Source: Clostridiales bacterium
Lineage (GTDB): Bacteria > Bacillota > Clostridia > Oscillospirales > Oscillospiraceae
Direction: 5' to 3'
NCBI GenBank assembly: GCA_019418625.1
Contig: DYBL01000083.1
Span: 1-22,889 of the forward strand
Length of the DNA stretch: 22,889 bases
Under the pieces are notes generated by a model that did not search any database, was not told the origin of the DNA, and was given only the letters and a program-made list of their open reading frames with translations. This document shows, in pieces, positions 14,443 to 21,395 of this stretch. Numbering within the stretch: position 1 is the stretch's first letter; every line of letters starts with the position of its first letter. The position numbers and the translations under genes are program-made.

Positions 14443-15678
14443 TTGATCCGCAAGCTCCGGCTGAAATTTGTGGCGCTGAGCATGTCGCTGGTGTCCGTGG
14501 TGCTGCTGTGCATCTTCCTGGCGGTGAACTACTCCGTCCAGCGCAGCATCGAGGCCATCAGCCGCCAGGTGCTCCATCAGGTGATCCAGGACGACGGCAT
14601 GGGCTATTTTTCCGACGCCGAACGGCCGGACATCGCCATCTTCCGGGGCCAGGAGCGGGTGCTGCTGCCCTACTTCACCGTCAATGTCTGGCCCCAGAAC
14701 GGAGTGGCCTACGTGACCGGCGGCACCTATTCCAACCTGGAGGACACGGAGGTCCTTCAGGATATCCTCAGCGCGTGCCTGCGCCAGGAGGAGAGCGAGG
14801 GCACCATCGCAAGCTACGGCCTGCGGTATCTGCGCCAGGACAACGGCGCCTATGAGAAGATCGCCTTCGTGGACATGTCCATGGAGCAGGCCATGCTGCG
14901 CAGGACGCTCCTTTCTTACCTGCCCATCGCCCTGGGCGCCTTTTTGCTGCTGCTGGCAGCGTCGGTGCTGCTCTCCCGCTGGGCCACGGCCCCGGTGGAG
15001 CGGGCCTGGAAGGCCCAGCGCCAGTTCCTCTCCGACGCATCCCATGAGCTGAAAACGCCCCTGACCGTCATCCTCTCCAACGCCGAGCTGCTGGAGAGCG
15101 CATCACTGGATGGCCGCAGCGCCCGCTGGGCGGACAATATCCACTCCGAGGCCCGACAGATGAAGTCCCTGGTGGAGCAGATGCTCACCCTGGCCCGGGC
15201 GGACAACATGTCCGCATCGCCGGTTTTCTCCCAGGTGTCCCTTTCGGACACGGCGGAGGACTGCGTGCTGGCCTTCGAGCCGGTGGCCTACGAGGCGGGC
15301 AAGTCCCTGGTGTACGACATTGCCCCGGAGGTCCTGGTCCAGGGAGACGCGGACCGGCTGCGCCAGCTGGTGAGCATCCTGCTGGACAACGCCATCAAAT
15401 ACGGCGCCGACGGCGGCACCATCACCCTCTCCGTGGAGAAGCTGGACCGGCAGGTCCGGCTGACGGTGGCCAACCCCGGCGAGCCCATCCCGCCGGAAAA
15501 GCTCTCCCACCTCTTCGAGCGGTTTTACCGGGCGGACGACTCCCGGGGAGAGAAGAGCGGCTTCGGCCTGGGCCTTGCCATCGCCGAGAACATCGCCTCC
15601 ATCCACAAGGGCACGGTGCGGGCCGAGAGCGACGCCGTCTCCACCCGCTTCATCTTCACCATGCCTCTGCGCAGGTGA
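14443..15678 (+). CDS. EnvZ/PhoR-type sensor histidine kinase
   Basis: 411 residues. TM1 at about 8-30, extracytoplasmic region 31-156 of no recognised family, TM2 at about 157-179. The HisKA box follows almost directly, FLSDASHELKTPLT with H201 as phospho-acceptor, so there is no full HAMP domain. HATPase: N box LLDNAIKYG (N316), G1-like VANPGEP, F box LFERFYRADDS and G2 GFGLGLAIAENI. The D-x-G of the G1 box is replaced by ANPGE, seen in some kinases. TTG at 14443 is preferred: MIRKLRLKFV is a typical kinase N-terminus and AAAGGGGGTG lies 8 nt upstream. GTG at 14434 overlaps that site. Cognate regulator is the preceding gene. Confidence 0.92.
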   Translation: MIRKLRLKFVALSMSLVSVVLLCIFLAVNYSVQRSIEAISRQVLHQVIQDDGMGYFSDAERPDIAIFRGQERVLLPYFTVNVWPQNGVAYVTGGTYSNLEDTEVLQDILSACLRQEESEGTIASYGLRYLRQDNGAYEKIAFVDMSMEQAMLRRTLLSYLPIALGAFLLLLAASVLLSRWATAPVERAWKAQRQFLSDASHELKTPLTVILSNAELLESASLDGRSARWADNIHSEARQMKSLVEQMLTLARADNMSASPVFSQVSLSDTAEDCVLAFEPVAYEAGKSLVYDIAPEVLVQGDADRLRQLVSILLDNAIKYGADGGTITLSVEKLDRQVRLTVANPGEPIPPEKLSHLFERFYRADDSRGEKSGFGLGLAIAENIASIHKGTVRAESDAVSTRFIFTMPLRR

Positions 15679-15711
15679 ACCGGGGCAGGGGACCGCAGCC
15701 CAAACGGATCA

Positions 15712-15749
15712 AAAAAAGAGCCTCCCGCAAAAGCGGGAGGCTCTTTTTT
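15712..15749. terminator. Bidirectional rho-independent terminator
   Basis: Perfect 17-bp inverted repeat (15712-15728 with 15733-15749) with A6 and T6 ends and an AAAA loop, between the convergent kinase (+) and AEC carrier (-) genes. Confidence 0.95.
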
Positions 15750-15755
15750 CATGCA

Positions 15756-16667
15756 TCAAAGCAGCATCTGGGCCAGGGCCACCAGGGCCGGCACCGTGAC
15801 GATGGAGACCACGGTGCTCTGGCACACGGTCACCACGCTGAGCTTGTAATCACAGCCGTACTGCTGGGCGAACACGCAGATGTTGGCGCCCACCGGCGTG
15901 GCTGCGGCCAAAAACGCCGCCATGGCCACATCCGTACTGCCGCTGCCAAGGGGCAGCAGCCAGAAAATCAGCAAAATCACAGCGGGGATCACCATAAGGC
16001 GCATGGCCACACACCCCCAGGCCCGCTTGTCCAGCAGCTCCCGCCAGGAGAGCTGGGCAAGGTAGGTGCCCATGAGGATCATGGCAACCGGCGTGTTCAT
16101 GCCGGCGATATAGCCCAGGGTGGAGGTGACGATCTCCGGCACGGGCAGGGAGCTGAAAAACAGCGCCACACCGATGACGATGCCGATGACCACCGGGTTT
16201 TTGGCCACGTTCCGGGCGGAGATGGCGTCCCGCCGGTCGGCCATGATGTACACGCCGTAGGTCCACTGGAACAGGTTCAAAAGGGCCACGGAGGCCGCCA
16301 CGTAGAAAACGCCCTCCTCCCCGATGGCCGCCTGGGCCAGGGGGATGCCGATGAAGCCCGCGTTGCAGAAGGCGGCGGCGAAGTTCTCCATGCGCCGGCG
16401 CTTGCCGAACACCACGTAGGCCAGCACCATGGCCACCACAAAGCCCAGCAGGGCAAGGCCCGCCGAAAGGGCCAGGGCCAGGATCCGCTCCGGCGTGCGG
16501 GGCACGATGTAGGACTTGATGATGACGCAGGGAATGATGATCCTGAGCAAAATGGCGCCCAGGTCTTTCGTCCCCTGCTCCGACAAATAGCCCTTGCGGC
16601 GGAGCACCGCACCCACCGCGATCAGCAGCGCCATAATGGCGATCTGCCTGAGCAAGATGACGATCAT
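15756..16667 (-). CDS. AEC-family (auxin efflux carrier-like) membrane transporter
   Basis: A 303-residue protein with about ten membrane segments and the AEC pattern: N-terminal QIAIMALLIAVGAVLRRKGYLSE, a first-half motif FCNAGFIGIPLAQAA and a second-half AAFLAAATPVGANICVFAQQYG. Only distantly similar to the AEC carrier at 173, sharing the family skeleton rather than close identity. Last gene of the M20 peptidase operon, 15 nt after the preceding stop, so probably co-regulated. It may export or import a carboxylate or amino-acid product of the peptidase pathway; the substrate is unknown. A GAGGA site is 4-5 nt before the ATG. Confidence 0.85.
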   Translation of the reverse strand: MIVILLRQIAIMALLIAVGAVLRRKGYLSEQGTKDLGAILLRIIIPCVIIKSYIVPRTPERILALALSAGLALLGFVVAMVLAYVVFGKRRRMENFAAAFCNAGFIGIPLAQAAIGEEGVFYVAASVALLNLFQWTYGVYIMADRRDAISARNVAKNPVVIGIVIGVALFFSSLPVPEIVTSTLGYIAGMNTPVAMILMGTYLAQLSWRELLDKRAWGCVAMRLMVIPAVILLIFWLLPLGSGSTDVAMAAFLAAATPVGANICVFAQQYGCDYKLSVVTVCQSTVVSIVTVPALVALAQMLL

Positions 16668-16682
16668 ACGGTCCTCAGATCC

Positions 16683-17882
16683 TTACAGCATATTGGCCAG
16701 CACGCTGGCGATGAACACGGAGAGGATGGTGACGGAGGTGAAGCCGGAGATGACGTAGGCCGTCTGGATCTTGCCGGACACGGCGTCCCGCTCCTCGGGG
16801 GTCTGGGCCACGGCGTTGGCGATCTCGGTGGCGATGAGCTCCGTGCCGGGATAGCCGATCATCTGGCACATGGCGATGCCGATGGACAGGTTCTTGCTTC
16901 CCACGATCTTCCAGGCGGGGGTCAGGTAGAACACGATGAAGGTGAACACCAGCACGGCCACGAAGATGACCACGGTGGCAAAGCCGATGGTGGGCAGCAT
17001 GGTGAGGTCCACCTTGGCCAGGGAGGGGATGATGGTGCACAGGGACAGGAAGGAGAAGAAGCCGTTGGCCTTGGCGAAATCACGCAGCAGGTTGGAGGGC
17101 ACCAGGCCGGTGTTCCGGGCGACGATGCCGAACACCATGCACCAGATGGACATGTTCACCCAGCCCTGGCACAGGTTGCCCAGGATCTGAGCCAGCCACA
17201 TGAAGGCGGCGGCGATGGCCAGGCAGATGAAGGTGGTGTAGTACTTCTTGTACTTCTCCCAGAAGTAGGTCTTCTTCTCACCGCCGGCGGCAGCAGACTG
17301 CTCGGCATACCAGCTGTAGTTGGGGTCGGCGGCGTGCTTGGCGCGCAGGTCGGCCACCAGGGCGTTGGCCACGCTCAGGCCGCAGTTGGAAGCGGGCAGG
17401 GTGCCCACGAACTTCTGCACGGCATAGATGAAGGTGGCCAAAGCCGCAGCGGTATCCAGGCCCAGCTTGCTGCACGCGTCCACCATGGTGGTGGTGGCCA
17501 CGATGCCGCCGTTGACCACGGGGGCGGCGGCCAGAGCGAAGTCCTTGCCGATCAGGGGGATCGCCACGGCGCAGCCCAGAATGGCGGCAGCCATGCCCAC
17601 CACGGCGCACAGCACGGTCCGCCACTCCTTTTTCAGCGTGGCGATATCCACGGACGTGCCCATGTTGAAGAGCAGGAAGTACTGGCCCAGGCTGGCAACG
17701 CCTGCAAAGCCGGAGATCTCCATGATGTTGGCGGGATAGACGCCGGTCATGAACAGGACCAGGAAGCCCATCATGATAACGAACATGGAGGAGATCTTCG
17801 CCTTTGTGATGGCGCCTACGAAGTCGCCCACGAAGAAGATGAGCAGTACGGCAAATACTGCCTGATAGGTTGTCATTTCCAT
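16683..17882 (-). CDS. Multi-pass membrane carrier, family not assigned (GltS/ESS-like appearance)
   Basis: A 399-residue hydrophobic protein with about eleven or twelve predicted membrane segments and one hydrophilic loop at about 180-215 (Ala/Lys/Asp-rich) dividing two halves. Each half has a small-residue-rich segment that could form a re-entrant substrate site: APVVNGGIVATTTMVDACSK in the first, IAMCQMIGYPGTELIATEIA in the second. Two-fold pseudosymmetry of this kind is typical of sodium-coupled anion carriers such as GltS (ESS), but I cannot assign a family by eye. GGAGG lies 7 nt before ATG 17882. Between the M20 peptidase (33 nt upstream) and an AEC carrier (15 nt downstream), so it probably imports the peptidase substrate or a product of it. 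Confidence 0.75.
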   Translation of the reverse strand: MEMTTYQAVFAVLLIFFVGDFVGAITKAKISSMFVIMMGFLVLFMTGVYPANIMEISGFAGVASLGQYFLLFNMGTSVDIATLKKEWRTVLCAVVGMAAAILGCAVAIPLIGKDFALAAAPVVNGGIVATTTMVDACSKLGLDTAAALATFIYAVQKFVGTLPASNCGLSVANALVADLRAKHAADPNYSWYAEQSAAAGGEKKTYFWEKYKKYYTTFICLAIAAAFMWLAQILGNLCQGWVNMSIWCMVFGIVARNTGLVPSNLLRDFAKANGFFSFLSLCTIIPSLAKVDLTMLPTIGFATVVIFVAVLVFTFIVFYLTPAWKIVGSKNLSIGIAMCQMIGYPGTELIATEIANAVAQTPEERDAVSGKIQTAYVISGFTSVTILSVFIASVLANML

Positions 17883-17915
17883 TTTCTTGCCTCCTTAAGT
17901 TTTACACACACACAT

Positions 17916-19043
17916 TTATTTCGACGCGCAGCTTTCCGCGAACGTCTCGATGAGGGTCTGGCACAGCTCGCCGGAGCGGAAGAAGTCCTCCAGCACCAGC
18001 TGCTCGGCCTTGGTATGGTTCTTGGTATAGCCGGTGGCCACGCCCACGGTGGCCATGCCCTGGGCATTGTAGATGTTGGCGTCCATACCGCCGCCGCCTA
18101 CCTCTACCCGGTAGTCCAGACCCAGCTTCTCGCTGGCGGCCTTGGCCACCCGGAGCACCTGGTCGTCCTCGGGGATCAGGAAGGGCAGGAAGTTCTGGAT
18201 CTTCTCCAGCTGGATGCCCACATTGTGCTTTTTCGCCACGGCGTTGCAGTGGTCCTCAAAGTAGGCAACATAGTCCTCCAGCTTTTGGAGGTCCCGGCTG
18301 CGGGCCTCGCCCTTGAAGGAGGCCAGGTCGCACACCACGTTGCGGGAGGTGGAGCCGGTGGAGAGGATGGGGAAGTTGGCGGTGGACTGGGGGTCCAGAC
18401 GGCCCTGCTTCAGCGTGGCCAGCATATCGCACATGGCGTTGCCCGCGTCGATGCCCTTTTCCGGCTCGTTGCCCGCGTGGGCGGGACGGCCCGTGAGGGT
18501 CACGTTCAGGTGGTACATGCCCGGCGCGCCGTTGACGAACCGGCCGATGCCGCCGGGGGAGTCGAAGATATAGCCGATCCGGGACTTCAGGGTGGAAACG
18601 TCGATGGCCTTGGCGCCGAAAAGGCCCGTCTCCTCGCCCACGGAGAAGATGATCTCGATGCGGGGCAGGGGCTTGCCGGAGGCCTTGGCACGGCGCACGC
18701 CCTCCAAAATGGCGCAGACGCCGGAGATATCGTCCGCCGCCAGGATGGTGGTGCCATCGGAGTAGAGGACGCCGTCCTTTTCCACAGGCTGGATGCCATA
18801 GCCGTTGGGCACCCGGTCCATGTGGGAACTGAGCATCACGGAACCGTCCAGCTCGCCCTCCAGAATGCCGATCAGGTTGCCGCACTCGCCGCCGAACGTC
18901 TCACCGGCGTTGTCCCGGGTGACCGTGCAGCCCAGCTCGCGGAGCTTGACCTCCAGCTTGTCCGCAATGGCGGACTCCTTTCCGGAAGCGGAATCTGTGG
19001 TCAGCAGGTCCCAAAGCTCCCGGTACATGGCTTCATTTTTCAT
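17916..19043 (-). CDS. M20-family metallopeptidase (peptidase T-like)
   Basis: A 375-residue cytoplasmic zinc peptidase. Catalytic-domain residues in order: H74 and D76 (LSSHMDRV), D104 (LAADDISG, bridging ligand), general-base pair E137-E138 (GEETG), D161 (FDSPG) and C-terminal H343 (YTKNHTKAE). The lid/dimerisation domain is at about 175-290, with the PAHAG motif containing H189. Length and motifs fit PepT-like / YqjE-type M20 peptidases, which cleave short peptides or N-acyl amino acids; the substrate is not readable. GGGAGGGAG is just before the ATG. First gene of a three-gene operon with two carriers, divergent from a dedicated regulator. This suggests import and hydrolysis of a peptide-like nutrient. 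Confidence 0.9.
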   Translation of the reverse strand: MKNEAMYRELWDLLTTDSASGKESAIADKLEVKLRELGCTVTRDNAGETFGGECGNLIGILEGELDGSVMLSSHMDRVPNGYGIQPVEKDGVLYSDGTTILAADDISGVCAILEGVRRAKASGKPLPRIEIIFSVGEETGLFGAKAIDVSTLKSRIGYIFDSPGGIGRFVNGAPGMYHLNVTLTGRPAHAGNEPEKGIDAGNAMCDMLATLKQGRLDPQSTANFPILSTGSTSRNVVCDLASFKGEARSRDLQKLEDYVAYFEDHCNAVAKKHNVGIQLEKIQNFLPFLIPEDDQVLRVAKAASEKLGLDYRVEVGGGGMDANIYNAQGMATVGVATGYTKNHTKAEQLVLEDFFRSGELCQTLIETFAESCASK

Positions 19044-19099
19044 GGTTCTCCCTCCCAGTGGATCTTTTGCGTTGGTAGTTTATTTGTTTAAAGTAGCAC

Positions 19100-19128
19100 T
19101 TGACTAATGTCTTTAATAGGCGTAAAAT
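19100..19128 (+). promoter_or_regulatory. Promoter of the GGDEF-like/winged-helix regulator
   Basis: TTGACT (19100-19105), a 17-bp spacer and TAAAAT (19123-19128), both one mismatch from consensus. The start would be near 19135, giving a leader of about 48 nt to the ATG at 19183. It lies in the 139-bp divergent region shared with the M20 operon, whose own promoter I could not place. Confidence 0.7.
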
Positions 19129-19159
19129 GATGTCCAAAATTAGTTTTTGCGTCTTTAAT
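19103..19159 (+). repeat. Direct and inverted repeats in the divergent control region
   Basis: The 9-mer GTCTTTAAT occurs at 19109-19117 (inside the promoter spacer) and 19151-19159 (downstream of the start), 42 bp apart, about four helical turns on the same face. ACTAAT (19103-19108) and ATTAGT (19139-19144) form an inverted pair around the -10. Candidate operators for the neighbouring regulator controlling itself and the M20 operon; binding is inferred. Confidence 0.5.
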
Positions 19160-19182
19160 CGTCGAAAGGGAGAATTATTCCG

Positions 19183-20532
19183 ATGAAAATTGGCGTGATT
19201 GGTCCGTCTATCACGGTCAACATTATTAAAAATGTGGCTCAGCGGGAGCTGCCGGACGTGCAGTTCGTCTACCACTGCTCGGAATTTTACGAACAGGCGG
19301 GGGAGATGGCCGCCGCCTTCCAGGCCCAGCGGGAGGTGGACGCCATCCTCTTCACCGGCCCCACCAACTTCGCCTACGCCCGCAAGCGGGTCTCGCCCAC
19401 CATCCCCTGGAGCTATCTGCCCCACAGCCGCACCGCCGCCCTCCAGGCCCTGCTGGAGGCCATGGCGGTCCACGGCAGCGACCTCAAGGCCATCAGCGTG
19501 GACCGCTACGAGCCGGAGCTCATGCGCCAGGTGCTGGAGGGGGCTGGCATCCAGGGCACCAAGATCCTCCGGGCCCCCTGCGACTTTGAAGAGCCGGGCT
19601 ATGAGAAAAAGCTCCAGGAGTTCCACCGGGGCTGCTATCTCCGGGGGGAGGTGAGCGCCTGCTTTACCAGCATGGAACACATCATGGAGCCGCTGGTGGC
19701 CGAGGGCATCCCCTGCGTGCGGATCTACCCGGCGGAGGAGATCGTCCAGGAGCAGGTATACCACCTGCAGATCCTGGACCTGTCCGCCCGGGAGAACCAG
19801 GGCAAGCTGGCGGTCATCGCCATTCGTTTTGACTACACCTTTGACAGCGAGCAGGACCTGTTTATCCGGGAATGGGAGAAGATGCAGTACCAGAACGAGT
19901 TCCGCGAGCAGGTCTACGCCGCCGCCCAGCGGATGGAGGCGGCCGTGTTCGGCGACGGGCTGAACCACTTCTTCATCCTCACCACCCGCAGCATGCTCAT
20001 GAACGCCTTTTTGAAAAGCAAGGAGCACTGGAAGCTGCTGCGCTTCGGCCAGCGGTCGCCGGAGTTCCGGGTGTGGATGGGCATCGGCATCGGCAGCGCC
20101 ATGCTGGTGGCCAAGTCCCGGGCCACCATGGCCCTCAACCACGCGGTAAGGGAGCACTCGGGCACGTCGTTTCTGGCCGACGGCGAAGATCAGTCCCTCA
20201 CGCCGCTGGACACCGGCGCACCGCCGCCTCAGGAGCAGGCCGCCGAATTTTTCGCCCGCAAGATCCAGGTGAGCACGGAGACCCTGGGCAAGATCCGCCA
20301 ATGTCTGCGCACCCAGGGGGACACCCTCACCTCCGACCAGCTGGCCCGGGGCATGGGCATCACCGAGCGCAGCGTCAACCGGATCATCGCCCGGCTGGAG
20401 GAGGCCGGCTGCGTCACCGTGGTAGGCAAGCACTCCGCCGGCAAGGGCCGGCCCGCCCGCGTCATGAAGATCGCCCTGCCGGAGAGCCTGCGGTGGGACG
20501 AGATGGAAAACCCCTTTTACCGGGGAGAATAA
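19183..20532 (+). CDS. Three-part transcriptional regulator: Rossmann-like sensor, degenerate GGDEF-like domain, winged helix
   Basis: 449 residues, no signal peptide or membrane segment. Residues 1-195 alternate beta and alpha in two lobes (MKIGVIGPSI start; DAILFTGPTNF; KAISVDRYEP), resembling PrpR_N-type or binding-protein-like ligand domains. Residues 207-335 look like a nucleotide-cyclase/GGDEF fold: KLAVIAIRFDYTF, then FGDGLNHFFIL where GGDEF would be, then WMGIGIGSAMLVAKSRATMA. The catalytic signature is lost, so it probably binds rather than makes a nucleotide. Residues 352-432 form a winged helix (LTSDQLARGMGITERSVNRI, then a basic wing GKHSAGKGRPAR). AAAGGGAG lies upstream of ATG 19183. 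Divergent from the M20 peptidase/carrier operon, its probable target. I do not recognise a named family. Confidence 0.8.
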   Translation: MKIGVIGPSITVNIIKNVAQRELPDVQFVYHCSEFYEQAGEMAAAFQAQREVDAILFTGPTNFAYARKRVSPTIPWSYLPHSRTAALQALLEAMAVHGSDLKAISVDRYEPELMRQVLEGAGIQGTKILRAPCDFEEPGYEKKLQEFHRGCYLRGEVSACFTSMEHIMEPLVAEGIPCVRIYPAEEIVQEQVYHLQILDLSARENQGKLAVIAIRFDYTFDSEQDLFIREWEKMQYQNEFREQVYAAAQRMEAAVFGDGLNHFFILTTRSMLMNAFLKSKEHWKLLRFGQRSPEFRVWMGIGIGSAMLVAKSRATMALNHAVREHSGTSFLADGEDQSLTPLDTGAPPPQEQAAEFFARKIQVSTETLGKIRQCLRTQGDTLTSDQLARGMGITERSVNRIIARLEEAGCVTVVGKHSAGKGRPARVMKIALPESLRWDEMENPFYRGE

Positions 20533-20552
20533 AAGCACTCCGCTTTTACCGC

Positions 20553-20590
20553 AAACAAAAGCGCCCGGCTTTCGCCGGGTGCTTTTGTTT
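20553..20590 (+). terminator. Terminator after the regulator gene
   Basis: A 17-bp stem (20553-20569 with 20574-20590) with one G-T wobble and a TTTC loop; the descending arm ends GCTTTTGTTT. It lies 20 nt past the stop. The core GCGCCCGGCTT-CGCCGGG recurs at 20789. Confidence 0.88.
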
Positions 20591-20602
20591 GTAGAAAAAG
20601 CC

Positions 20603-20781
20603 CTCCTGCAAGGAGTTCCGCTGTCCGCAGACAGCGGAATAAAATCTAAATCCGTCATTTTCGGCGACATGTGCGTCGGAAATGACACTTCTCACGCAAG
20701 GCAGACCGACTTTTCCGCAAGGAATCGAGGGCTGCCTTGCGTGCAATCCCGCTCGAAAAAGTGGCTGGGCCACTTTTTCGA
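20603..20781. repeat. Non-coding array of hairpins between two similar terminators
   Basis: There is no credible gene between 20533 and 20819. Inside are five consecutive stem-loops. A, CTCCT/AGGAG (20603-20615). B, a perfect 10-bp stem 20616-20625 / 20630-20639. C, a 12-bp stem with G-T pairs 20654-20666 / 20674-20686. D, a perfect 12-bp stem 20693-20704 / 20732-20743 enclosing a smaller TTCC-GCAA-GGAA stem. E, a perfect 13-bp stem 20753-20765 / 20769-20781. Nearly every base belongs to a palindrome. This resembles a composite interspersed palindromic repeat or a structured RNA rather than spacer. An 80-codon minus-strand frame across it is probably not a gene. Confidence 0.6.
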
Positions 20782-20788
20782 AAGCCAC

Positions 20789-20821
20789 AAGCGCCCGGCT
20801 TCCGCCGGGCGCTTCTTTTTT
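20789..20821 (+). terminator. Second terminator, overlapping the end of the thioesterase gene
   Basis: Perfect 11-bp stem (20789-20799 with 20804-20814), TTCC loop, followed by C and T6 (20816-20821). It is oriented for plus-strand transcripts and its T-run overlaps the stop of the convergent thioesterase gene. On the minus strand it has no T-run. Confidence 0.85.
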
Positions 20822-21248
20822 ACTTTTGGGCCACCTTGGAGTCCATCAGCGCCTTGTCCACGCAGAAGAAGGTGAACTCTCCCGTGGCGATGAGCTTGCC
20901 GCCCTCCCCGGTGATGTCCACCGCCGTGAGCACCGTGGACTTGCCCCGGTGGCGCACTGTGGCGGAGGCGCGCACCGTGCCCTCAGACTGGTTGCGCAGG
21001 AAGTGCAGCGCGCTGGTCTGGGTCACATAATAGCGCCCGTCCGTGTGGGCGGCTACGCCGGTGGCGTTGTCCGCCAGGGTGTAAATGGCGCCGCCGTGGA
21101 CCATGCCGTAGGGGTTCTTGCTCTCGGGCCGGATGGTCAGCCGGAACACCGCGTGGTCCTTTTCCACCAGCTCCATCTCAATGTGATTGTGGTGCATGAA
21201 GCCGTTCTTTTCCTCCCGGCGGGCGATCTCCTGTTCCAATTCGTTCAT
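20820..21248 (-). CDS. Hotdog-fold thioesterase, PaaI family
   Basis: A 142-residue protein of the normal size for PaaI/YbgC-like acyl-CoA thioesterases. The family core NPYGMVHGGAIYTLADNATG (about residues 44-63) contains the HGG turn and the acidic D at the start of the long hotdog helix (LADNATG). This residue normally acts in hydrolysis of the thioester. The rest is a five-strand sheet pattern ending in GEFTFFCVD. Likely a soluble tetramer acting on an aromatic or short acyl-CoA; the substrate is unknown. AAGGAGC lies about 7 nt before ATG 21248. Single gene, divergent from the metal-resistance operon and not obviously linked to it. Confidence 0.9.
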   Translation of the reverse strand: MNELEQEIARREEKNGFMHHNHIEMELVEKDHAVFRLTIRPESKNPYGMVHGGAIYTLADNATGVAAHTDGRYYVTQTSALHFLRNQSEGTVRASATVRHRGKSTVLTAVDITGEGGKLIATGEFTFFCVDKALMDSKVAQK

Positions 21249-21280
21249 ACTTTGCTCCTTTTTTCATTCTTTTCCCGGTT

Positions 21281-21309
21281 AGTGTACCACGTTTGTCCGC
21301 TTCTTTCCA
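21281..21309 (-). promoter_or_regulatory. Promoter of the thioesterase gene
   Basis: On the minus strand TGGAAA (21309-21304), a 17-bp spacer and TACACT (21286-21281), preceded by TGG, giving an extended -10. The start would be near 21274, about 25 nt before the ATG. Confidence 0.5.
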
Positions 21310-21328
21310 CTTTTTTTCTTGCCGGGGG

Positions 21329-21356
21329 TTGACAAACGGATTTCTCTTGCTATACT
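21329..21356 (+). promoter_or_regulatory. Promoter of the metal-sensor operon
   Basis: A perfect -35 TTGACA (21329-21334), a 16-bp spacer and TATACT (21351-21356). It is strong, as expected for a promoter silenced by a repressor bound just downstream. Confidence 0.85.
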
Positions 21357-21359
21357 GAA

Positions 21360-21381
21360 CATATGAACAATTAATCATATG
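21360..21381 (+). promoter_or_regulatory. ArsR/SmtB-type operator
   Basis: CATATGA (21360-21366) and TCATATG (21375-21381) form a perfect 7-bp inverted repeat with an 8-bp AT-rich centre. It lies at the transcription start and ends just before the AAGGAGG ribosome binding site. AT-rich sites containing ATATGAA/TTCATAT-like halves are typical of CadC/SmtB/CzrA repressors, so the ArsR-family product of the next gene should bind here and dissociate on metal binding. Confidence 0.8.
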
Positions 21382-21395
21382 AAAGGAGGCCGCAC

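Noticed and set aside
15675..19091. Open plus-strand frame of 1138 codons antisense to three genes
   Set aside because: It runs through a terminator, two intergenic gaps and three well-recognised minus-strand genes. The translation is His/Gly/Gln-rich low complexity with no domain. It arises from GC-rich third positions opposite real codons.
20546..20788. 80-codon minus-strand frame across the hairpin array
   Set aside because: It is built from palindromic repeat sequence, crosses a terminator and has no ribosome binding site; more likely a repeat element than a protein gene.
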